Source of the DNA: Castor canadensis
Lineage: Eukaryota > Chordata > Mammalia > Rodentia > Castoridae
Direction: 5' to 3'
DNA length: 64,000 nt
Assembly (NCBI RefSeq): GCF_047511655.1
Contig: NC_133387.1
Location: forward strand, 141,666,853-141,730,852
The translations under genes were made by a program, and so were the position numbers. Below are positions 14,201 through 24,813 of this stretch, piece after piece. How positions within the stretch are numbered: position 1 is the stretch's first letter; each line of letters starts with the position of its first letter. The notes under the pieces were generated by a model that made no database searches, had not been told where the DNA came from, and was given only the letters and a program-made list of their open reading frames with translations.

Positions 14201-17200
14201 GTTCAAAACTCCTTATCTAACTAAATTACTTTGCAGTAGAAATCACTGTTCCTATTGCCAAATCTGGCCGATCATTTCAGCAGCAGGTGACATACAATGA
14301 CAATCTCTATAGTGACTGTACTCAATGTCACACATCAGCCAGGGACAGTTGTTCCATCCATGCTCTTATAGTCTTGAAAACATAGTGTGGAAAAGTTCTT
14401 GCTACCCATTTATTCCTTTTTTTTTTCCCTGCCTTTTAATATTTATAATACCTTTAGAGGTGTCTGTTGATTTTGTTTTCTGAGTGTTTTGGGGGTTGTT
14501 TTAGAGAGTGCTTAATTTTTATGGGAAGTTACACTTTTCATTTAGGTTTTTATTTTGATAACCAGTTAAATTGAAATCATGCATTATTTTATTAGTATAC
14601 ATTATCACTCTGAAGTACCCCCTACTTTCTGCTTCCACCCCTCCTGTTGATATCTGCCAGTCTCCATTTTATATACACAGTTATTCCTTTTTGCATAGAA
14701 GTTTCTCTTCTTCTTTGGGGACCAGATAACATGGAACCCTAGTGGTGAGGCCAGAAAGGTGCTCAGCATATCATTGAGGGATATTCTATGGTGAAGCTGG
14801 AATTCTGGGAATCTTAATGTTGCACAGGAACCATAGTCAGATGTACCCAAGTTCAAGCCTGACTCTCCTACTTAGTAGCCACTTGATCTCCAGCATATCA
14901 CTTTAATCGCTCAGTGTCTCCGTTTCTTCATCTGTACAATGGGATGATAATAAGGCTACCTCAAAAGGTTGTTGTGAAGAGTAGATGAGAGAATGGGTGT
15001 TGGAGACCAAAGCACAGCCCCTGGCACACAATTAGCACCTAGCACAGCTAGCACAGCCACAGGTCTGAGTTGTAGACTAGAGGCCATAGAGCTGAAAGTG
15101 GCTTCAGAATGATGTCACCACTCCACACGTGGGCAGCTGTTGCCCCTGCAGAACCCCCTGGATTTTGAAAATCTCTTTTTTTAGGGAAGAGGAAGAGAGA
15201 GAGAACCTGGTCTCTTAGTGCTCTCACCTTAAGTATGAGGGACTCATCTGGTTAGAGGAAGGGTGGATGTGTTCTATCTAGAACAAGGCTACGTTATTGT
15301 CCTTGTCTGAAGACGAGGACTGGCAGCTAATGCTGGTCTGAGAGATGAAAATCATTTCCAGTCTTGGCCAGGCCACTTAGCCTCTATGCTTTCAGATTCC
15401 TCTAAGTTGACAGCATCGATTACAGACAGCAGTGCAAAGGGCATCATCCAGCAGGTGCTCGCAGGGCCTGGAGTCCATCTGAGAGGGTGCAGGTCAGCAG
15501 CATTTCATTAGAAAGAGCTGAAAATCACCATTCGGGCCTTGAAGTGAGGGCTTGGGTGTTTGCACATCTCCTCCTGGAATCAGAACCGGAAGCGGGCAGA
15601 AGACTTGCAGAGATGGCAGCACTATGTTGCAGATTGGAGCTTTCAGCCAAGGTGATGGAGGCTTTCCACATCTGCCACTCTGACTCGCTCGACTGGGAAG
15701 GCTCCTCATTTGGAAGGCCCATCCCCCACTGGAAATGACACAATCTAAGAACCGTGGGGACCCACCTAGCTAGTAAGTGGAATTGAAGTCACCAAACTGT
15801 GTTTCTTTGTGTGGGATAATAATGCTCCTTCACACTTGGTCTGCAACCTGGCCTGTCCCCTGGATTTGTTTATTTACTTATTTATTTGGTGGTACTAGGT
15901 CTTCACTCAGGGCCTTGAGCTTGCTAGCCAAGTGCTCTATCACTTGAGCGACTCCTCCAGTCCTTTTGCTTTTTAGTATTTTTCAGAGAGGGTATTACAT
16001 TTTTTTTTGCCTGGGCCGGCCTCGCACTGTGATCGTCCTACCTCTGCCTCCCAAGTAGCTGGGATTATAGACATGCACCACCATGCCTGTAATGTTATCC
16101 CTGTGTTCTCTTTAACAACCCCCCCAAACATGAATACATACGTGTGCACACTACCTAGGTAGGAGCACCACCTCACAAATGACCCGTATGTTCAATATTT
16201 ATGATTTTGCACATCTGTGTGGGCTTTAAAAAGACATGCAGGGGTATTGGGCCAGTGTTTAATACTATTCATTTGCCTTTTCTAGGGAAAACAGAAGCCT
16301 ATTTGGAAGCCATTAGAAAAAATATTGAATGGTTGAAGAAACACAACAAGAAAGGAAATAAGGAAGGTAGGTATTCAGTGCAGTTGTACATGGCAAACTT
16401 CACCCATCTGCCAGGGACTCACTGTGTAACGAGTCCCATAGGCAGAGGGACAGGGCTAAAGTCTCCTCTCCATCCCAAGAGATTTCTGTTGCCCCTCAGA
16501 TGCTGAGGGGAATGGACTTCCTCCCATTACTCAGATCAGCCCTTCAAGGCACTTTCCTTTCTTTTACATTTTCTTATGAAAAGTGTCCAGTAACAGTAGC
16601 GTGAAGACTGTAACGTATCCCTGTGTCTCCATCACCTGTCTTTAACAAAGGTCAACTTTTACCAGTCATCCTGTATCTATGCCCCACCCCCAAGCTTTCT
16701 TGGAGTATTTTAAACTAAGCACCCTGTGGTCCCCTCACTTGCATAAAACAAACCAGAGAAGCAGACCATGTTCTGAATGCAAGAAACACAAAGGACAGTA
16801 AGATGCAGCCTCTACCCCCAACAAGATGCTCGCGGGGCCCATGTGGCTGAGGTTGGACCTGCTCAGAGCTGTGTAGATATGGATAGGTGCTGAGTGGATG
16901 GGGCGGGCTTCTTACCAGTGTGGAGACCATTAGGGGAAGGGATGCCCTCACTGCAAAGGTAAGGAAGGCCGCCTGAGTGAGGAGAGATGGAGGGAGAAGA
17001 ACAACTGGGTACCGAGACCTAAGAGGCAAAAGAAAAGGGTGTGTTCCGGGCGCTGGAGCCATCTGTGCAGGACATCTGTGGGGAGGAGCAGGACACAAGT
17101 CTGGGAGTGGGCAGCCACCAGGCCAGGAAGACATTTGTATGTTTACTCTGCAAAAGAGGACAGTTTTAGCCAGGGAGAACCTAAATTGGGGCCTAATTAG

Positions 17201-20200
17201 GTTAAGAAAGAAGTCCATCTGGAGCAATGTGGTTACAGATTGAAAAAAGAACATCCGGGAAGATGAGAGAGACACCGGGAAGCCAGGATCTGGAGCAGAA
17301 ATGATGGGTTTAAACCAAAGCGAGGCAGAGGAAGCAGAGAGAAGAAGGGGATCCCAGGGCTGTGGGGGGAGGGAGCTGCGCCCATTGATCCCCAGGTGTC
17401 TGGAGAGCAGCTGCAAAGCTGCCTCTCAAGTGAGGCAAGTAATGCTTCTTAAGCGTAGAGTATGTGGATCCCTCAGGAGCCTCTGAAAGCAGTCACGTCA
17501 CGTGTTGCTTGACATTCGTTCTGAGAAATGCTTATTAGACAATTTCGTCATTGTGCAAACATAGGGTGTACTTATGTAAACCTAAAGGGCAGAGGTCAAT
17601 CACCCACCTGACCTCTTGATGCAATCAAGAGATGTGGTGGTGCATTTATATAGTCCAAGAGTTCAAGGCCAGCCATAGCAAAGAACTAGCTCAAACACTT
17701 ACTTATGTAGCATGCACAAGGCCCTGGGTTCAATCTCAGTACTGCAGAGAGAGAGAGAAAGGAACACGAAAGGTGCAAGACTGCTGCCAGCATACCCCAA
17801 TGTACCATTTTACAGTAAGTAGAGGAGCACACTCTAAATTAATGGTAAAAATTAGAGTGCAGTGAATCTGTAAGTCAGCAGCAGTCAGGCATTATCACAT
17901 ATTACGTATGTACATAACTACACCATAAGCACACGAGTAACACATTTTGCTATCAGCTGACAACATTTGTGATGTCAGTACGCAATAGGAATTTTCCAGC
18001 TCCATTAGAATCTCACAGGACCACTGTCTACGGTATGTCATTCCTGAAGCATCAACACATGGCTGTGACTCGACTCCCAGCTCACCTCGGCACCACTAAA
18101 TCAGAAACTGGGAAGAGAACCCAGACATCCGTGTTGTTTCCAACACCCCAGATTATTCCATGGGGAGTTGGAGAGCCACCGAGATAGGGCACAGTGGAAG
18201 CTGTGTGGTTGCTTGAGGTCTTTTAAATGGAGGTGAAAACAATTGTGCCTTATTTGGTTTGAGGTGATGTGATGCTGTCACTTGCATGAGTCATACGTTA
18301 CTTCATCAAACTGGTATGGATTGGAAATGCATCATCGTTTTGTGTACCTCTAAGGAAGAAAAAAAGTGGCCAATTTAATGATAGCACGCCATCAGTTACT
18401 GCTCTCATCACCCTAGGATCAAGGTAATCCAGCAGGCACCGAGCTGTACTCTAAAGCCAGTGTCAATGGCACAGTTCAGCAATTTGGAGTATGTATGTCC
18501 TGGTCCTCCTGTTTATACATGCATCAGACTCCAGATCATAACCATCACCACCCTGCCAGTCAGCCTTCCCCTTCCAAAAGTGACCCAGCTAGTGCGGCAT
18601 GGAACTGTGCTGACATGGAGGAATCTGTGAGCAAACTCAGAAGGACAGTGTTGGATTTGATACTTTCTTTTGCTTTCAGGAAATGAGGATAATATGCATC
18701 ACACTCTCTTTCTATTTATTTATATTTTTGGTGGTATGGGATTTGAACTCTGTCTCACGCTTGCTAGGTAGGTGCTATACAACTTGAGCCATGCCTCCAT
18801 CTGATTTTTTTTTTTTTTTTTGCTTTAGTTATTTTTTTCAGATAGGGTCTCCCACTTTTTCCCCTAGGGTCAGCCTTGGACTGGGATCCTCCTACCTAAA
18901 CTTCCTAGGTAGCTGGAATTACATGTGTGCTCTACCATTCCCAGATTCTGTTGTTGTTGAGACAGGGTCTCACTAATGTTTTGCCTAAACTTCGATCCTC
19001 CTCATTACCATCTCCTGAGTAACTGGGATTACAAGCACGCACCATCATGCCAGGTCCTATATACATTCCCTTGCAGGCCTCAGTATGCTCTACACATCTT
19101 GGACCATCTCTCAAAGCCATGCAGCAGCTGCAGCTGTGTGCACAGAAGTCTTACCATTGTTTCTGACCTGTCTTAATCTCTGCTGGTGCCTTTTGTTTGC
19201 TAAGGGTTTGGTGACCTGAATCCCTTTCCCAAACCCCAGAAAGAGAAGTCCATGTGTTGTGATAATGAGGATGATAATAAAATCTTACACAGCCTTAAGA
19301 AAAAGTGAGCTTTAAAAAAAAAGGAGGGCTGGGAGTATGGCTCAAGTGGTAGGGCTCTTGCCTAGTGAAAGTGAGGCCCTAAGTTCAAATCCCAGTTCCA
19401 CCAAAAAGCAATTGTTTTTTTCAATACTGTTGATTGGTCTCAGGGCCTTGAGCTTGCTAGGCAGGTGCTCTACCACCTAATACATGCCTCCAGCCCCCAC
19501 TCCCAATTTTTTTAGTGAATAACAACCTTATCTCTTTTGAAATTAAACTTAAAATCTCACATCAGCCAGCTAGGATTGAACTCCACAGGCCTTTCTTCTA
19601 CACCATGCTGGTTTCCCATGGCACACTGTTCTTTCCATGTTAAAAACATATGATTTTTTTTCTCTTCAAAAGTAAGCGAAAGTCGAGCATGGTAGCCCAC
19701 AGCTATAGTCCCAGCTATTAATGAGGCTGAAACAGAGGATCACTTGAGCCCATTTGCCTGTTCAAATCACGTGGACCTATTCTCACCCTGATTCTGAAGA
19801 GCCAGATTTAAAGGGCCAGTAGTGAGCAGGAGGTGCCTCTTTGTGTCCTGAGCCAGGAATCCAGGAATCATCTGTGCCATCCACACAAAATAGATACTCA
19901 GCTTCATTCTCTACTTTGTGACTAAGAGAAAGGGAAAAGTTCAAAACAAAAATGAGCAGGGGTCCCGTGGCTCAAGCCTGCAATCCTAGCTACTCAAGAG
20001 GTAGAGACTGAGAGCATTGCTATTTATGGCCAACCCAGGCAAAAAGTTTGTGAGACCCCATCTCAACCAATGGCTGGGTAAGGTAGTGCATGCCTGTCAC
20101 CCCAGCCTCTTGGGAAGCATTAATAGGAAGATCACAGTCCAAGCCAGCCTGGGCATAAATGCAAAACCCTATCTCAAAAACAACCAAATCAAAAAAGGCT

Positions 20201-23200
20201 GGGAGCATGGTTTAAGTGGTAAAGGGTCTGCCTTGCAAGTTGGAGATCTCAAGTCCAAACCCCAATGCTGCCAAAAAAAAAAAGCATGTATTCAATGTTT
20301 GCTATGTACCTGTTAGATACTTTATATTCAATACTCAAAGCTATAGAGCAGTCAGAGCAATGACCACAGACAGACCAGGGGGCAGAACCCTGGCTCTGCC
20401 TCTATCTGAGCAAGTGGCTTATCCCGTCTGCCCTGTTTCTTCATCCCTGAAATGGGGTTACCAATGCTTAGGTTGCAAATCACTCAGAGTTGGGTTTTTT
20501 CTCTTTCAATCTTCATGGGCACATCCTATCCTGTCCTGCTTGCTGGAGAGGAACTCACCCAGATGTGATGAACAGGTAGTGTTTGTTTCAAGGCCCCTCC
20601 TGCTCTGTTTTCCTTTCTACACAGGGCTTAAGGATGCCTAGGTGTCCAGGTTCAGATTACATTCGGACCAGTTGAAATAGAAGGATGGTCATGGAAACTC
20701 CGTGCTTTTATTATGCTCCTTCTTTATAAACTAGGAGATATTAATTATTTAATCTAATACTTAAAGAACCAAGGGAAGGTGTGGGGTTTTTAGATCTATA
20801 GAAATATGCTACAGCCAGTCTTCTTACTGGAGGATCCATTTTCGGTGGGTGATTTGATGGTTTCCATAGATTTTGGTTAAGTGGGACACAGGAGCCATAA
20901 AGAGTTTATGATTTGTTTTTTGTTGTTGTTATTGTTGTTTCTGTAAGGTACTGCCGAATAAAGACCATGCCACATGAGGAAAAGAAAGATTTATTGGAAC
21001 CAGACCTCAGGACTGTCACTTTTGGGTTCAGAGTGAAGCAGCTTGGCTAAATTGGGTAGTGGACTTTATAGGAAGGACCAAGCCCTGGGGGAGGGAGAGA
21101 GTCTGATTATCTGTGATCACCAGATGGAACAGGTCGACATGCCTGGCTCGTTGAGTAACTGGAAGTTCCTGAGTTGTTTTGCAAGCTGAGAAACAATCAG
21201 AGAAACAACAGGGGGGTTTGGCAAGCAGTCATAAATCAGGGGGTCTGGTTTCAGTGCTAGCCTCCGGACCTTCTGCCCACCCCAAGAATGCCAGAGGCCT
21301 AACATTCCAGACTTTTGTTGGCATTATGGGTGCCAATCGATCTAGCTGCTTTGTGCTGAGTGGGGGTGTCATTAAGGGGGGTTCAGCTGGAATTTGGAAA
21401 TTTGTGAGGTCCCCAGGAGCAGAGGCTGACGGTCTTTCCCAGGCTTCATCTGCAGACAAGGCCAGTTGTTGGGAGAAGGTTGTAGTAGCTTCTGGTGGGA
21501 AGTCTGTCTGCTGAGTTCTCTGAATGATCCTGGAGGCATCTAGGGTTAAAGAGCATTTTTCTGGTTTAAGGGTTTGTATTTCCATAGCATGATTACATGT
21601 GCAGCTGTTTTTCTTTCCAGTGTAGCCTCTATAATGGACCTGATAGATCGTATAACCAAGGGAAGGAAGCAGGGAAGTATTGTGCATGCTCCCAGAATTA
21701 GGCCCACGGCCCCCACCAGTGTTTTAAATCCACCTATGGCAGAAAATCGAGAGCCAGATGAGGACTGAGAACTTATGTAGGAGTGGAAGAGGGAGAGAGT
21801 TTGCGGGAGAGGCGTAGCCGCATAGGGCCCAGCGGTACACAAGAGTACTCATCCTTTTTTGTAGTGGAAGAGTCTGAAGTTGATGGGCAATGTTTTATCC
21901 TTGAAAGGTGCTGCCACTGGGGGATCCCATTGAGCTTGACAGTGGTGGGCATTGTGAGGATGACCAGATGAGGGCCGGTCCACCAAGGTCCCAACAAAGA
22001 AGGTCGAAGATCCTTTAGGAGAACAAGATCCCCTGGTTTAACAGAAATAGTTATAGGGTGGGGGAGGATCTGGTCTGCATGCTCTCTGAGAAGTTCCCAG
22101 AGGAGGTGAAGATAAGGTAGACAGTCAGCCAAAGGAGCAGGGTCTGTGGGAGGCAAGTTTTCTAAGAGAAAGGGGTGACCATACATTATTTAAGACCCAA
22201 ATAGGAATATTAGAAGGAGCATAAAAAGGTGTCTGCTAAAGGCTGCCTATCTAGGGATCCAGATTCTGCAAAATCCTATAACTCCCAAGAACGCTCTAAG
22301 CTGCTTTTATGGTATGAGGGAGTGGGAAACAGAGGATTGGGTTGATTCTCTCATGACTCAGGGAGTAAGTCTGTCCCTTTAAGAACACACCTAGATAGGT
22401 GACCTGAGGGAGGCATAACTGAGCCTTCTCCTTAGAGACTTTGTATCCTTGGAGGCCAGAAAGTTTTAAAAGGGACCCAGTTGCACTGCAGATAAGGGGC
22501 TCTGTGGCTCTGCGTTGAAGAAAGATGACCTCTGGGTAGTGCCAATCTAATAAGTCTCCAGCTAGGGCCTGTCCACAAAGATGAGGCTGTCTTTAAACTC
22601 TTGGGGCAAGACTGTCCAGGCCAGTTGCTGTGAAGCGTTTGTGGAATCTTTAAAGGCAAATAGGGGCTGACTGTCAGGATGCAGGTTAAATGTAACACTT
22701 TTGGATAAAAGAGAGTTTTAGCTCATTATTTTACACAAATTTACAATTTTAACTTTGTAAATGTTTGTACCATATTTAGATCAAGTATAGACACAATACT
22801 GTTACAAGGTGGTCATGTAAAACACATGAGCAAATGTGTAAATGAACTCTGTTTAGTAGTACTTAAAGTTTGAAAGATCAGCAGAAAATACAAATAATTT
22901 CTTTGATAAAATGCTTTCCTATAATAGTTTTTTGTAGATGTTACTGAAAGTAGAACAATATTAAGATAACCTTGTTATTTTATACATAAAGAATTTGATT
23001 TTAGTTTGACATGACTTTAAAAACCTTTTGGGCAACTTTAGATTATAGTCAATTTTAACTTTATTACACATTGGAGTTTACCTATCTATATCCTTTCCAG
23101 TTGTTCACTTTGTTACTTGTATTTTAAAATTAACCTCCATAAGAATTTTAAATTTAAATAAAACTCTTTCTTTTTTGGCTGGTGGAGGAGACCGCCCACC

Positions 23201-24779
23201 CCCACCATGGAGATCTGAGAAGGATAAAGCTTTCCCGAGAAGTCTGGTAGCACCAAGTAGGTGATTGAGGCCTACCTGCTACTTGGACGGTTACCCTGGG
23301 CTCCTCCGAGGTGATCTTGAAGGGGGCCAAGTTCCCAGGGCCATGTCAGTCTTCTGCCGCCAGGTCCAAGAGGTCTGTGAGGCCTTCACTCTGTTGAGAG
23401 TGGGAGTGGGAGACTGACCTACCTTGCAGAGACAAAGAAGGGCAGTCGTCCTTCCAGTGTCCACTCTGGCCACATCGTGGACAGGGTCCTGGTGGCGGGC
23501 GAGGTGAAGGACAGTTTTTTTGCCCAGTGTCTTGTCTGGTTGCACTTAAAGCAGGCCTCTGGAGGCGTGCATTATTGTCCAGCCCATGTCAAAGTTGGAG
23601 GAGGCAGCCTCAGGGCAGCCATCAAGAGCTGGGCCTTTCACTGGTCTCAAGCCTCATCTCAGTTATTAAATACCTTAAATGCCATTTTCACAAGATCTCC
23701 CTGGGGGGGTTGAGGGCCATCCCCTGCCTGTTTAAGTTTTCTTCGAATATCAGGGAAGGGTTGGGAAATAAAATGAGAGTTGAGAATAATTATTCCATCC
23801 TTGGATGATGGGTCTCATGCCAAGTCATATCATATGTTTGGGTTAGGTATTCAAATTTTTTAATATAGGAGTCTGAGTCATTAGAGAAGGAGTTAAGTCT
23901 CTTTTCAATTTGAAAGAGATCAGTCATGGAAAAAGGGCACATGAACTCTGATAATGCCATCTGCTCCTGCCACCTCCCGGAGTGGGTAGAGATGGGCTGG
24001 GCATGCTTGGAAGGAGGTATAGGAGCAGGTATGGGATGCAGGTGGGGAGGAGAAGGGTGAGGGTGTAGCAGGGGCTGAGGGCAATGTTGGCTGAGGAGCC
24101 AATGGCTCAGGGTCAATTGTGACCACTGTAGAAGGGGAATAGGGTGGCAGATGTTTGGGAAAGCCAGCAGAGGTGGAAGAAGAGGGGTCTGAATCATGGG
24201 AAGATGGGGTGAGAGAAGAGATTGATGTAGAGGACTGGCGGGAGGAGTTGGGAGGTGGGCAGACAGAGCCCATGAGGTCACAAGAAAGAGAAGAGTCTTC
24301 TGAAGGGGGTTCAGTGGGAAGGAGAGACACAGACTTTGGGGGGGAGGGTTGTCACTGGCAAGGAGGATTTGAACAACATTACAAGATTGGAGCAGGGAGG
24401 GTTGAGAGCAAAAAGGAAAGCTTGAATGAATGGAATCTCGGATCCCTTGCCGTTGCGATGGCAGAAATTGTTAAGATCTAGAAGTGCATGAAAATCAGTC
24501 GCTTAGGTTTTATATCGTCTTGGAGACCAAGGGGGAGGGTGCAGAGGAGGCATCCCAGTGGACAGTCTAATGTAGATTGGGAGGTCCCCATAATGTAGAA
24601 GAAAAGGAGAGAGAGAGAGAGACAGGTGCCTTGGTGAGTTTACCCTTCAGGCCAATATAGATCTAGGTCAAGATCTAGCCTCCCTTACGTGACTCAGGCA
24701 AGGAGTAAAGTAAGCTAGAGGGGCTGTTGAGCTCTCACCCTAAGTGGAGGAAAGGAAAACAGAGAGGGAGGGAGGGAGG

Positions 24780-24813
<34 letters not shown>

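Larger units (their letters stand above)
8477..16285 (+). other. SCG3: SCG3 intron
   Basis: This 7.8-kb intron holds an old L1 3' end (8.7-9.5 kb), a MaLR-type LTR (9.87-10.25 kb), a MIR (14.85-15.06 kb) and several SINEs. I see nothing recognisable in ~11,935-13,700 or ~15,060-15,875 beyond possible faint MIR-like traces. Confidence 0.85.

Noticed and set aside
16715-17416. 233-codon minus-strand frame in an SCG3 intron
   Set aside because: No recognisable domain, no splice context and a repeat-like composition. It is probably a chance open frame.
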